Source: Butyrivibrio sp.
GTDB lineage: Bacteria > Bacillota > Clostridia > Lachnospirales > Lachnospiraceae
Assembly (NCBI GenBank): GCA_015056585.1
Contig: SVFZ01000052.1
Coordinates: 116,670 to 180,669 of the forward strand
Length of the DNA stretch: 64,000 nt
Direction: 5' to 3'
The notes below the pieces were generated by a model. It was not told where the DNA came from, did not search any database, and worked only from the letters and a program-made list of their open reading frames with translations. This document shows positions 17,556 to 26,398 of the stretch, in pieces. Within the stretch, counting starts at the first letter, position 1. Each line of letters opens with the position of its first letter. Made by a program: the position numbers and the translations under genes.

Positions 17556-18578
17556 ATGAGCAACCAAATGACCATTTATGATATTTCCAAAAAGGCCGGC
17601 GTATCCATTGCAACGGTTTCCAGGGTTTTAAACGGCAGTACCAATGTAAAACCCAGAACCCGCAAGAAAGTAATGGATATCATTGAGCAATACGGCTACA
17701 AGCCCAACGCCTTCGCAAGAGGACTCGGCCTTAATTCCATGAAAACAATTGGAATACTCTGCGCTGATGCGTCCGACCTTTATCTGGCAAAAGCCATTTA
17801 CTATATCGAACAGAATCTCCGCGAAAACGGATATCATTCTGTCCTCTGTTGTACCGGATACGAAATAGAATCAAGGAAAGATTCTCTTAATCTGCTCCTT
17901 TCGCAACATGTAGATTCTGTAGTAATGGTCGGTTCCAACTTCATCATGAACAATGCAGAAGATAACCAATATGTAAAGGACGCAGCTGCTTCAGTTCCAA
18001 TTATGCTCCTTAATGCTGACTTTGATTGTTCAAATGTTTACTGCACACTTTGCGATGATTACAAGGCCACTCAGGATGCTACAGAGAAGATGATCGATGC
18101 GGGACTTAAGAATATCCTGTACCTCTATAACAGCAACTCTTACAGTGGACTTAAAAAGCTGGCAGGTTTTCAGAATGCACTGCTCACTCATGACATTCCG
18201 TTAAAAAAGGAGTTACAGCAGTGTTTCAAGGGAAGCCATGAGGATATTGACGGCGTAAAGAATTTTGTGGAAAGCATCTACAAAAAAGGAATCAGGTTCG
18301 ACGGTATAGTTACCAGTGACGATTTCCTTGCTGTTGGTGCCATGAATTTTGCAAGAGCCAACAATATCAGTGTTCCAAAGGATCTTCAGATCATAGGTTA
18401 TAACAATTCAATCCTTACGCTCTGTTCCGAACCGGATATCTCATCTATCGACAACAGACTTGAGGATATGTGCATTCAGCTGGTCAAGACGCTTATCGGA
18501 ACACTTTCTCAAAATGAAATGCCTCAGAAGACCATCTTCTCCGGGGAACTTATAAAAAGAGGCTCAACAGCCTTCTAA
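17556..18578 (+). CDS. LacI-family transcriptional regulator of the uronate/oligosaccharide island
   Basis: 340 residues: N-terminal LacI helix-turn-helix (TIYDISKKAGVSIATVSRVL, then the PNAFARGL hinge) and a periplasmic-binding-protein-like effector domain (about 60-340). It overlaps functionally with uxaC (3-base gap, translational coupling likely). Operators of the expected LacI half-site type (ATGTAAGCG) occur at its own promoter, at uxaA and at the binding-protein gene. The inducer is probably a uronate or uronate-bearing oligosaccharide; this is inferred from context. Confidence 0.92.
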   Translation: MSNQMTIYDISKKAGVSIATVSRVLNGSTNVKPRTRKKVMDIIEQYGYKPNAFARGLGLNSMKTIGILCADASDLYLAKAIYYIEQNLRENGYHSVLCCTGYEIESRKDSLNLLLSQHVDSVVMVGSNFIMNNAEDNQYVKDAAASVPIMLLNADFDCSNVYCTLCDDYKATQDATEKMIDAGLKNILYLYNSNSYSGLKKLAGFQNALLTHDIPLKKELQQCFKGSHEDIDGVKNFVESIYKKGIRFDGIVTSDDFLAVGAMNFARANNISVPKDLQIIGYNNSILTLCSEPDISSIDNRLEDMCIQLVKTLIGTLSQNEMPQKTIFSGELIKRGSTAF

Positions 18579-18597
18579 TTTCAAACAAGCAAAAGAA

Positions 18598-18652
18598 ATA
18601 CCGGCCCTCAGCTGCCAGATTAAGATTTGGCTTTTGGAGGTCGGTATTTTTC
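18598..18652 (+). terminator. Terminator of the uxaC-lacI unit
   Basis: ATACCGG..CCTC (18598-18609) pairs with GAGGTCGGTAT (about 18638-18647) including G-U pairs; an inner TGCCAGA/TTTGGC pairing adds stability. TTTTTCTCTTTTT follows. Confidence 0.75.
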
Positions 18653-18690
18653 TCTTTTTATATTTCTTTTCAAAATTCTTATTTCTAAAA

Positions 18691-19356
18691 CTACTTCCTA
18701 AGAAGTGGTCTTGCAAACTTTTCATTAAAGAACTCAATAAGAGGCCCCATGAAGAATGCGGTAATAATGGTACCAATACCTGCAATTGTTGGAATCATGG
18801 ATATTGGGTTTCCTGCCAGAACAAACATAATACATCCAAGGATTACGCAAACAAGATCAGTACAAATTCGAACATACTTAAATTTTCCCAGTTTCCATTT
18901 GCCTGACATAACTATTGCTATAGCATCATACGTGGATACTCCCAGGTCAGCTGTCATATAAAGTGCTGATCCAAAGCATATTACAACAATACCTATCAAA
19001 AGGCAAAACGCCCTGAAACCCACGGAAGGGTCTGGAAATAGCATCTGCAGCAGTTTGTACGTAAATTCAGTAATATATCCCAAAAGGAACAGATTGATAA
19101 AAGTAGCCATTCCTATATTGTGTCTGTCAACTATAATGCTAAACAGTAAGAGAATTGCATTAACGATCACATACAAGTTCCCAAAGCCTATCGGTACAAG
19201 GCTGTCCAGCCCGCTCATAAGAGACTGGAAAGGATCCACACCAAATGCAGCAAGTTTAAAAACTCCCACACTGACAGCACATATGATAACCCCGGCCAGG
19301 GACATGAAAATGCGCCTTTTATTGGTCTCTAAATAACTTATTATCTTCGCTTTCAT
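18691..19356 (-). CDS. YczE/YyaS-family integral membrane protein
   Basis: 221 residues with about six hydrophobic segments. Family hallmarks are FGVDPFQSLMSGL near the first helix and ADLGVSTYDAIAIVMSGK in the second half, an internal repeat typical of YczE/YitT-like proteins. Start has AGAGGTAAC just upstream. Molecular role unknown; a YczE homologue affects surfactin production in Bacillus, which does not transfer here. It lies 35 bases downstream of the ROK kinase gene, so it may be co-transcribed. Confidence 0.7.
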   Translation of the reverse strand: MKAKIISYLETNKRRIFMSLAGVIICAVSVGVFKLAAFGVDPFQSLMSGLDSLVPIGFGNLYVIVNAILLLFSIIVDRHNIGMATFINLFLLGYITEFTYKLLQMLFPDPSVGFRAFCLLIGIVVICFGSALYMTADLGVSTYDAIAIVMSGKWKLGKFKYVRICTDLVCVILGCIMFVLAGNPISMIPTIAGIGTIITAFFMGPLIEFFNEKFARPLLRK

Positions 19357-19391
19357 TGTTACCTCTTAAATTTACTTTATATGTAAATCTA

Positions 19392-20270
19392 TTAATTGCA
19401 GGCATCAATCGCAAGTTTGACTGCTCCCATAATTCCCTGATCATCGTGGAGGCTAGCCGGAACAATGTATTCATCCAGGTTTTCGAGAGTCTTTGTATTT
19501 ATGTATCCTGCCATCTTCTCTTTAAACACTTTTCTGATTAACGGGAAAAGCTGCATCTGATGCATTACACCGCCTCCAAGAATGATCTTCTGAGGGCTTA
19601 ATGTCATGCAGAAGTTAACAAGAGCTGTTCCGATATACTCAGCTTCAAGATCCCATACTTCCTGCCTGTCTGCAAGATCTTTTGCCTTACTTCCCCACCT
19701 CTTCTCTATGGATGGACCGGCAGCAAGCCCTTCAAGGCAGCTGTCATGGTATGGACAAACGCATTCGCCTTTATCCTTCTGAGATTTTGCTATTATAATA
19801 TGTCCCAGTTCCGGATGGAGCATTCCATGAAGGAGTTTTCCATTTGTCATGACTCCTCCTCCAATTCCGGTTCCTATGGTAAGATATACAGCATCTGTCA
19901 GTCCCTTTGCACATCCCCATGTTATTTCTCCAAGGAGAGATCCGTTTACATCAGTGTCAAAGCCTACCGGAATGCCTAAGGCATTTTTTACGCATCCCAC
20001 AATATCAAAATTCTTCCAGGCTGTCTTGGGGGTTGATGTTATAAAACCGTAGGTTTCTGAATTCTTATCCAGATCAATCGGTCCAAAGCAGGCAATACCT
20101 ATAGCCTTTATATCTTTGTCCTTAAAATATTCAATGATCTTTGGCATTGTCTCATCAGGAGTTACCGTAGGAATTGATATCTGCTCATAAATCTTGCCAT
20201 TCTCATCTCCTATTGCACAAACCATCTTTGTTCCGCCTGCTTCTATTGCACCGTACAGCATAGTATACAC
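19392..20270 (-). CDS. ROK-family sugar kinase, fructokinase type
   Basis: 292 residues. The ATP-binding AIEAGGTKMVCAIG motif is at the N-terminus, the ROK signature at about 130-155 (YLTIGTGIGGGVMTNGKLLHG), and the zinc-binding set HPELGHIII...CVCPYHDSCLEGLAAG matches ScrK/GmuE-like fructokinases. It phosphorylates fructose (or mannose) to the 6-phosphate. The start is ambiguous: GTG at 20270 lies only 3 bases from AAGGAG, while the ATG at 20261 has 12-base spacing. A LacI-type palindrome at 20331 lies upstream. Confidence 0.88.
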   Translation of the reverse strand: MYTMLYGAIEAGGTKMVCAIGDENGKIYEQISIPTVTPDETMPKIIEYFKDKDIKAIGIACFGPIDLDKNSETYGFITSTPKTAWKNFDIVGCVKNALGIPVGFDTDVNGSLLGEITWGCAKGLTDAVYLTIGTGIGGGVMTNGKLLHGMLHPELGHIIIAKSQKDKGECVCPYHDSCLEGLAAGPSIEKRWGSKAKDLADRQEVWDLEAEYIGTALVNFCMTLSPQKIILGGGVMHQMQLFPLIRKVFKEKMAGYINTKTLENLDEYIVPASLHDDQGIMGAVKLAIDACN

Positions 20271-20330
20271 AATCTCCTTATCTCATTTATGTCTTTTTTT
20301 GGCCACTACAATCAAGTTATATTATTATTC

Positions 20331-20346
20331 ATGAAACGCTTTAGCA
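20331..20346. promoter_or_regulatory. Possible LacI/CcpA-type operator upstream of the ROK kinase
   Basis: ATGAAACGCTTTAGCA carries the GAAACG-CTTT core of LacI-family sites. Single weak copy; no clear promoter alongside. Confidence 0.3.
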
Positions 20347-20352
20347 CAAGCT

Positions 20353-21489
20353 TTATATTTCGCCTAAATGGTCAATTATGCCTCCGCCAAGAACATAATC
20401 ACCATCATAAAGAACTGCCGATTGACCTGCAGTTATAGCCCTTTGCGGCTCATCAAACACTATTTTTGCAAAGCCGTCGTCCAAAGGAATTACCCTGGCA
20501 GGCTGCTCTTTGTGCCTATATCTTATCTTGGCACTGCATTTAAACTCTGATAAGGGTTTATTTCCTGTAATCCAGTTAAAGTCCCTGATATACAGTTCTC
20601 TTTTAAAAAGGTCTATGTCATCCCCAAGAATAACTTTATTGTTTGGCACATCAAGTTTTGTTACATAAAGACGTCTGTCAGCTGGGATTCCCAGACCTCT
20701 CCTTTGACCTATCGTATAATTTATAATTCCGTCGTGGGTACCAAGAACATTTCCTTCAAGATCAACAAAATCTCCCTTAGGATAGTCTTTACCCCGATAT
20801 CTCTTTATAAGCCCTACATAATCTCCGTCAGGAACAAAGCATATATCCTGGCTGTCGCTTTTATGGGATGTTATAAGTCCTTCTTTTTCAGCAATTTCTC
20901 TTACTGCGCCTTTTGATGAAAACTCTCCGAGCGGAAAAGCAGTATGCGAAAGCTGCTCCTCTGTAAGCTCATATAAGACATAGCTCTGATCTTTGCTAAG
21001 ATCTAAAGCTTTCTTTAAATAAAAATGTCCGTCCTTTTCTTCAATCCTTGCGTAGTGGCCTGTCACAATAACATCAGCTCCAAGTTCAACGGCTTTTTTG
21101 TAAAGGTGGTCAAACTTAAGATATCTGTTGCATCTGATACAGGGATTGGGTGTCTCTCCTCTTTCATAGCTGCATACAAAGGGCTCTATAACCTTATCCC
21201 TAAATTCGGCCTCATAATGATACACATGATAAGGAATTCTGACTTTATCGCACACAGCCCTCGCATCCTCTGTGTCCTTTATACTGCAGCAGGTACCCAG
21301 AAGGTCTTCCCCTATCATGTCATTTTCATAAAGGCGCATGGTACATCCCATGCACTTATATCCTTTTTTTACCATTTCCAGGGCAGCAACAGAGCTGTCG
21401 ACACCGCCACTCATTGCAATAAGCGCAGCCTTTTCACCCTCGGCCTTTTCAATTTTATCCGTAAAATTTCCAAACTCTAAATCACTCAT
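20353..21489 (-). CDS. mnmA: tRNA-specific 2-thiouridylase MnmA
   Basis: Start set at 21489 (378 residues; MSDLEFGNF). The frame is open upstream to 21555, but that stretch contains the terminator of the antiporter gene and cannot be coding. MnmA thiolates U34 of tRNA-Lys, -Glu and -Gln. Seen: the PP-loop AMSGGVDSSVAAL, catalytic cysteine in NPCIRCNRYLKF, the second active-site cysteine in SQDICFVPDGDY, and the GQRRGLG and GGGII C-terminal domain motifs. Length is close to the family norm of about 360. The ribosome binding site is weak (GGGTA). Confidence 0.95.
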   Translation of the reverse strand: MSDLEFGNFTDKIEKAEGEKAALIAMSGGVDSSVAALEMVKKGYKCMGCTMRLYENDMIGEDLLGTCCSIKDTEDARAVCDKVRIPYHVYHYEAEFRDKVIEPFVCSYERGETPNPCIRCNRYLKFDHLYKKAVELGADVIVTGHYARIEEKDGHFYLKKALDLSKDQSYVLYELTEEQLSHTAFPLGEFSSKGAVREIAEKEGLITSHKSDSQDICFVPDGDYVGLIKRYRGKDYPKGDFVDLEGNVLGTHDGIINYTIGQRRGLGIPADRRLYVTKLDVPNNKVILGDDIDLFKRELYIRDFNWITGNKPLSEFKCSAKIRYRHKEQPARVIPLDDGFAKIVFDEPQRAITAGQSAVLYDGDYVLGGGIIDHLGEI

Positions 21490-21510
21490 GTATTTTACCC
21501 GATTATGTTT

Positions 21511-21542
21511 AAAAAACCCCGCCTGCATCATAGCAGACGGGG
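21511..21542 (-). terminator. Terminator of the cation antiporter gene
   Basis: CCCCG(C)CTGC (21517-21526) pairs with GCAG(A)CGGGG (21533-21542). Six T residues follow on the minus strand (21516-21511). It lies between the antiporter stop and the mnmA start. Confidence 0.9.
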
Positions 21543-21561
21543 AAAGAATCCGCAACTTCTA

Positions 21562-22533
21562 TTATCTTACTATAGCAAATGCTATCTGAGCAACATAAAT
21601 CAGTATCATGACGATACCTTCACTCCTGTTAAGCTCTTTTTTACTGATAAGAAATACATAAGTAATAAGACTCATAAATATCAGCACTATAAGATCAAAG
21701 AATGAAGCGACGTTAACTGCTACAGGATTAAGAAATGCTGACAGACCAAGGATCAGCATAAGGTTAAAAATGTTTGATCCGATTACATTTCCAACAGCAA
21801 GACCAACTTCATTTTTCCTTGCTGCAACTATTGAAGTAACAAGTTCAGGAAGTGATGTTCCAAGAGCAACAACTGTAAGACCTATAAGTGTCTCGGTCAT
21901 TCCGAAGGCTCTGGCAATCTCTTTTGCTGAGTTAACAACCATATTTCCACCGGCAACAATTATAACAATACCAACAATGATGAGAAGAATGCACTTCCAT
22001 ACCGGTTTAAGTTCTTCCTGACTCTCATCGGTCTTGTTGTTTAGCGCAACTTTAATAAGCCAGATTATGTACAGAACAAACAAAACAATAAGTCCTGCAC
22101 CCTCTATTCTGCTGATAATGCCTGCCTGAGCTGTCATATCATGAAAAACTCCGCCGGCAAAAACAACTGATGAAGCAGAAAAAATAAGCACTAAAATTGA
22201 ATTGATAACAGAAATCGGGAAATCTCTTTTAAGAACGTCATTTCCGCAGGGAACCTTTGTAAAAAGAGCACATGCCCCAAGAACCACCAGCAGATTAAAC
22301 ATATTGGAACCTACAACGTTACTGAGTGCGATTTCGTTTGACCCCTGCAAAGCAGCTGTAGAACTTACTGCAAGTTCTGGAGCACTTGTGCCAAAAGCAA
22401 CAATTGTAAGACCGATTATAAGAGATGGTACTCTGAAAACCTTGGCAAGTGATGCACTTCCATCCACAAACCAGTCAGCTCCCTTAATAAGAGCCACAAA
22501 ACCTATAAGTAACAGCACTACATTTAATATCAT
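21562..22533 (-). CDS. CaCA-family calcium/sodium (cation) antiporter, YrbG type
   Basis: 323 residues with about ten membrane segments arranged as two inverted halves. Each half carries the alpha-repeat signature of cation exchangers: GLTIVAFGTSAPELAVS with NVVGSNMFNLLVVLG in the first, GLTVVALGTSLPELVTS with NVIGSNIFNLMLILG in the second. ACGGAGGAAAG sets the start. A yybP-ykoY manganese riboswitch with an overlapping terminator lies directly upstream. The likely exported ion is therefore Mn2+ (or Ca2+ under Mn2+ control); assignment of the ion is inference from the riboswitch. Confidence 0.92.
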   Translation of the reverse strand: MILNVVLLLIGFVALIKGADWFVDGSASLAKVFRVPSLIIGLTIVAFGTSAPELAVSSTAALQGSNEIALSNVVGSNMFNLLVVLGACALFTKVPCGNDVLKRDFPISVINSILVLIFSASSVVFAGGVFHDMTAQAGIISRIEGAGLIVLFVLYIIWLIKVALNNKTDESQEELKPVWKCILLIIVGIVIIVAGGNMVVNSAKEIARAFGMTETLIGLTVVALGTSLPELVTSIVAARKNEVGLAVGNVIGSNIFNLMLILGLSAFLNPVAVNVASFFDLIVLIFMSLITYVFLISKKELNRSEGIVMILIYVAQIAFAIVR

Positions 22534-22560
22534 TTCTCTTTCCTCCGTAAAGAATTGCAG

Positions 22561-22613
22561 AAAAAAAGCGCCACTTTTTCCACAATAAAATTATCGTGGT
22601 AAAAGTCTCGCTT
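22561..22613 (-). terminator. Riboswitch-controlled terminator ahead of the antiporter gene
   Basis: On the minus strand, AAGCGAGACTTTTACCAC (22613-22596) pairs with GTGGAAAAAGTGGCGCTT (22583-22566) with few mismatches, then T5 or more. Its left arm includes the last conserved strand of the aptamer, so aptamer folding and termination exclude each other. Confidence 0.82.
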
Positions 22614-22711
22614 CTTACAACATAATCCGAGGAATAATTTTCCTGTGCTGACGAATATATGTTACATCCTCAATAAGATAAACTGAGCATGCAAGCTACT
22701 CCCTGATACCA
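22597..22711 (-). ncRNA. yybP-ykoY (manganese) riboswitch aptamer
   Basis: Read on the minus strand. The closing stem TGGTA (22711-22707) pairs with TACCA (22601-22597). The conserved GGGAGTAGC (22703-22695) and AGCGAGAC (22612-22605) are the two signature segments of the family. CGTCAGCA lies between, flanked by an AACATA/TATGTT stem and an AGGAA/TTCCT hairpin. Known members bind Mn2+ and switch on exporter genes. Here the ligand-bound form should block the terminator at 22561-22613 and allow antiporter expression. Confidence 0.87.
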
Positions 22712-22809
22712 ATTGCAATTATATCATATAAAAAAGCCCATTAACAATTGCCGATTTAGCAAATTAGAAAATGATAAACTCCATCATATATCCGGTTCGG
22801 CATATATTA

Positions 22810-23997
22810 TCAGAAAAAGACTCTCGGCACGCGCTTACTTATATCACATGTAAGCTCATAATTAAATCTTCCGCTTAAGTCTCCAAGAAATTCAGCTGTT
22901 ATCTCTTCTCCTGATTTCTTATCTCTGCCCATAAGGACAACTTCATCTCCCTCTTTAACATCAGGAATATCCGTAACATCAACCATAAACTGGTCCATGC
23001 AGACTCTGCCGAGAATATTTGCATGCATTCCGTTTATAAGAACAAATCCCTTACCGGAAAGGCTCCTTGGATATCCGTCTCCGTATCCCACAGGAATTGT
23101 GGCTATCTTGGTAGTCCTGTCAGTTACGAAAGTTCCGCCGTAGCTTACAGGTGTTCCTGCCGGAACTTCTTTTACCATGACAACGTGACTTATGAGTTCC
23201 ATCGTAGGCCTTAGCTTTATGATATTCCTGTCAACTTCCTCCGAAGGCCACATTCCGTACATTGTCACACCGGCTCTTACCATATCCATTGATGATTCGG
23301 GAACGGAAATAATACTTGCACTGTTCGCGCAATGATGAATAGGGATTCTGTAGCCTGTCCTATCCTCTGCAGCCTTTACAAAATCTGCAAATGCCTTCTC
23401 TCTCTCTTTTGCATTGGTCAGATCTTTTTCATCAGCTCTGGCAAAGTGTGTAAAGATGCCTTCTGCCTTAATACCGTCAGTTTTCAAAACTTTATCAACA
23501 AACTCAAGTCCTGTATCATCCGGGCAAATACCAATGCGGGACATTCCAGTATCAACCGCTATATGAACAGGAAAGCCTTCTTCTTTACAGGATTGTACAT
23601 AATCGGAAAAAGCAGAGCTGTCTTCTTTTAGTATTTTTTTTGCACAATCCGACAGTTCTTTTACCATATCCATCCTGAATACTGTAGGCCTGATACCCTC
23701 TCTCAGCATTTTCTCATAAGCATAGGGAAAAGTGTATCCCAGCACCAGTATCGGTTTTTTAATCCCTGCATCACGAAGTTCAAATGCTTCCTCCGCAGTG
23801 GCTGTGGCATATCCGAAAATATAATCAATTTTCTCAAGCATCTGTCCGATCCTGACGGCGCCATGACCGTAGGCATCCGTTTTTATTACAGCCATTATTT
23901 TAGTCCCCTCAGGGATATTATTCTTCATTGACTCAAGATTAAACCTGATTGCTTCAAGATCAATCCCGGCATATACTCTTGCAAATTCTTCAAGCAT
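22810..23997 (-). CDS. alr: Alanine racemase
   Basis: 395 residues, PLP-dependent; makes D-alanine for peptidoglycan. The PLP lysine is Lys39 in MAVIKTDAYGHG. The second catalytic base, a tyrosine, is in the VSYGGTF segment, followed by the IPVGYGDGYPRSL and GRVCMDQFMVDV motifs of the C-terminal beta domain. AAGGAAG precedes the ATG. Located 80 bases after nnr, an arrangement (nnr-alr) common in Firmicutes, often with acpS nearby, which is absent here. Confidence 0.96.
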   Translation of the reverse strand: MLEEFARVYAGIDLEAIRFNLESMKNNIPEGTKIMAVIKTDAYGHGAVRIGQMLEKIDYIFGYATATAEEAFELRDAGIKKPILVLGYTFPYAYEKMLREGIRPTVFRMDMVKELSDCAKKILKEDSSAFSDYVQSCKEEGFPVHIAVDTGMSRIGICPDDTGLEFVDKVLKTDGIKAEGIFTHFARADEKDLTNAKEREKAFADFVKAAEDRTGYRIPIHHCANSASIISVPESSMDMVRAGVTMYGMWPSEEVDRNIIKLRPTMELISHVVMVKEVPAGTPVSYGGTFVTDRTTKIATIPVGYGDGYPRSLSGKGFVLINGMHANILGRVCMDQFMVDVTDIPDVKEGDEVVLMGRDKKSGEEITAEFLGDLSGRFNYELTCDISKRVPRVFF

Positions 23998-24077
23998 TAC
24001 TCATACTTCCTTAGAAAATTATCTATATCGTATCTTAATTTGATTATTTTTATTGTCAGTTCTATAGCAATTCTAAC

Positions 24078-25634
24078 TTATTCCAAAAAATCACCTATAT
24101 GCTCAGCGATATCCGATGCAGTCATAGCGCTTTTACCAACTGTTTTGGCAGCTGCATCACCTGAAAGCCCATGCAGATAAACAGATACACATGCAGTCTT
24201 AAAGGATGACATTTTATGTGACAGCAAAGCTCCGACTATGCCTGACAAAACATCTCCGCTTCCTGCTGTAGCCATTCCATCATTTCCGCTCACATTAATA
24301 TATATCTTTTTCTCATTGCTGTCAGCAACTACAGTCCTGGAATCCTTGCAGACTATTGTGCAGTGCAGCATATCTGCCAGCTCTTTTGGAAAAGACAAAA
24401 TTCCTTTTTTACATTCCGATACGGATCTGCCTGACAATCTTGAGAACTCTCCAAGATGCGGTGTTAATATGAGTTTTTTCCCATTTCTGGCATAGTTTGA
24501 CAAAAGTGATTTTAGTTCATCGCTCTCAGATACTAAGTTGATGGCATCAGCGTCCATCACAAGATCCTTGTCATAAAAAGACAACACGAAGTGCACTATA
24601 TCTTTGGCCTGAGCATTTGTTCCGATTCCCGGTCCCAGCACCACAGCTGTAGACCAGCCAAGAAGCATTTCAAGCTTACCTGTTGTATCTTCATCTTTAC
24701 CGTAAGTATCTATCATTGCCTCAGGGATCAGTTCTTTTACAGCTTCTGCATTCTGAACGGCAGTAAATACTCTGACCATTCCGACTCCGGCTGCAAAAAG
24801 CGCTTTTGCAGCAAGGATACATGCTCCGCTTATATTTTCAGAACCTGCTATCAAAAGAACCTTTCCGTTGGTTCCCTTGTTGGAATCGGCTTTTCTTGCA
24901 GGAATAAGACTCTTTACATCTTCGTCGTAGTAGAAAGCTCCGGGTTCTTTGCCTAAAAAGCTTTCCTTAGTGATTCCTGCATCCTCAATTACTACCTCTC
25001 CTGCATATTCGCAGCCCGGATATAAAATCTGTCCAATCTTAGTATGATTGAAGGTAACTGTAATGTCAGCTCTTACTGCCTTCTGACAAATTTCTCCATT
25101 GTCTGCGTTTATTCCTGAAGGCATATCCACAGATAAGACCAGCAGGTCACTTTTTTTATCTTCCTTGCAGGAATTGATATAATCGACTGCCTTGGCATAA
25201 TCTCCGGCAACAGGCCTCGACAGGCCGATACCAAACATTGCATCTACAATGATATCCCATTCGAAACTACTTTTGTTGTCACAAATATTGGAAAAAGTGT
25301 CAGTTTGGGCTCCGTAATTCTTTAATATGGAAAGCTGCTTAAGCAAAAGGTCAGAGCATTTGGTATAATCTCCGACAACGCAAAAATTAACAAGAATATT
25401 CTGCTGCATTAAAAGCCTTGCAATACATGCTCCGTCTCCGCCGTTATTGCCAACACCGCAGATTACAAGTGCCTTATACCTTCTGTCACACTCTCTTATT
25501 TTTATCCACTTTAATATATGCTCAACTGCCTTTAAAGAAGCCCGCTCCATCAATACTTCCGAAGAAATGCCGAAATATTCGGAAGTATTTCTGTCATATC
25601 TTTTCATTTCCTGACTGCTTACGGCGTACTTCAT
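24078..25634 (-). CDS. nnr: Bifunctional NAD(P)H-hydrate repair enzyme Nnr (epimerase plus ADP-dependent dehydratase)
   Basis: Start placed at 25634 (518 residues; MKYAVSSQEM), because AGGGGGA sits 4 bases ahead; the open frame upstream to 25661 lacks a ribosome binding site. The N-terminal YjeF_N domain (about 1-215) carries GVGNNGGDGACIARLL and DAMFGIGLSRPV and epimerises S/R hydrates. The C-terminal carbohydrate-kinase-like domain carries AGSENISGACILAAKAL, GPGIGTNAQ and the GMATAGSGDVLSGI anion-hole/catalytic segment; it dehydrates the S-form. Together they repair damaged NADH and NADPH. Confidence 0.94.
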   Translation of the reverse strand: MKYAVSSQEMKRYDRNTSEYFGISSEVLMERASLKAVEHILKWIKIRECDRRYKALVICGVGNNGGDGACIARLLMQQNILVNFCVVGDYTKCSDLLLKQLSILKNYGAQTDTFSNICDNKSSFEWDIIVDAMFGIGLSRPVAGDYAKAVDYINSCKEDKKSDLLVLSVDMPSGINADNGEICQKAVRADITVTFNHTKIGQILYPGCEYAGEVVIEDAGITKESFLGKEPGAFYYDEDVKSLIPARKADSNKGTNGKVLLIAGSENISGACILAAKALFAAGVGMVRVFTAVQNAEAVKELIPEAMIDTYGKDEDTTGKLEMLLGWSTAVVLGPGIGTNAQAKDIVHFVLSFYDKDLVMDADAINLVSESDELKSLLSNYARNGKKLILTPHLGEFSRLSGRSVSECKKGILSFPKELADMLHCTIVCKDSRTVVADSNEKKIYINVSGNDGMATAGSGDVLSGIVGALLSHKMSSFKTACVSVYLHGLSGDAAAKTVGKSAMTASDIAEHIGDFLE

Positions 25635-25678
25635 TTTATCCCCCTGTAAAACAAACGGCATTCACTGCTATATCATAA

Positions 25679-25701
25679 TAGGCTGCCACTAAGGCAGCCT
25701 A
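25679..25701 (-). terminator. Hairpin after the coiled-coil gene
   Basis: TAGGCTGCC and GGCAGCCTA pair perfectly (9 bp) around ACTAA, followed on the minus strand by TTATGATAT. The U-tract is weak; it may terminate or separate the rex-proximal gene from nnr. Confidence 0.65.
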
Positions 25702-25712
25702 AACAAGTTTGT

Positions 25713-26372
25713 TTATTCAACATATTCTGATTCGTCACCGGATAGAGGTCTTCTAACAGGGTGTCTCCTGTTTGGATCATACTTCATGTCAAATATGTCC
25801 ACAACCTCCGGACCGAAAATCTGATGCATATAAGAATAGAGATTGTAGTTTTCCATCTCGCTTTCCTGAAGTCTTATAATATTTTTCTTAAGCTCAATCC
25901 TTACCTTTGAGATCCACTCATCAAGCCCTTTGATCTCTGCAGTATTCTCATGAAGCCTCTCATAGCAAACCTTCATGGTTTCAAGCATCAGCTTGTAATC
26001 CACATCGTAAATCTGCCTTGACAGGTCAAGAAGCTCTTCTTCCCTGCCTGAAAGTCTGTCATTGCACTCATTTATGAGACGGGTTCTCTCTGAGATCTCT
26101 TTTTCAATGGCCGCAGAAGGAGCTTTATTAGCCTTGTCCCTAAGAGGCACAATCTCACCAAGAAGCTTCTTTTTCAGCCTCTTAATATCCTTGTTCTCGC
26201 TACGAAGCTTCCCATCCTTCTCAACCAATGAATTCAGTTCGTCAGCCAATTCCTCGATTTCAGGTGTCATGTCAGTCTGTGTAAAGAGCTGGTGCCATTT
26301 GTTATCCAGCGTCAAAATAGGAATACTCTTCCCTTCCAGCGCAGACATGTAAGCGTCTTCTTTTTTAGCCAT
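25713..26372 (-). CDS. Conserved hypothetical coiled-coil protein downstream of rex
   Basis: 219 residues, highly charged and mostly helical. Heptad-like stretches at about 36-75 and 85-170 suggest a coiled coil. The C-terminus is more ordered (YMHQIFGPEVVDIFDMKYDPNRRHPVRRPL). No signal peptide, membrane segment or recognised catalytic motif. The start has only a weak purine-rich ribosome binding site (GAGAGA). Starts 26 bases after rex, so it is probably in the rex transcript. Function unknown. Confidence 0.72.
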   Translation of the reverse strand: MAKKEDAYMSALEGKSIPILTLDNKWHQLFTQTDMTPEIEELADELNSLVEKDGKLRSENKDIKRLKKKLLGEIVPLRDKANKAPSAAIEKEISERTRLINECNDRLSGREEELLDLSRQIYDVDYKLMLETMKVCYERLHENTAEIKGLDEWISKVRIELKKNIIRLQESEMENYNLYSYMHQIFGPEVVDIFDMKYDPNRRHPVRRPLSGDESEYVE

Positions 26373-26398
26373 CGGATTCTCTCGTTCGCATCTTTCCC

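Noticed and set aside
21490..21555. N-terminal extension of mnmA to an upstream in-frame start
   Set aside because: The stretch contains the hairpin and T6 terminator of the antiporter gene; homologues begin near MSDLEF.
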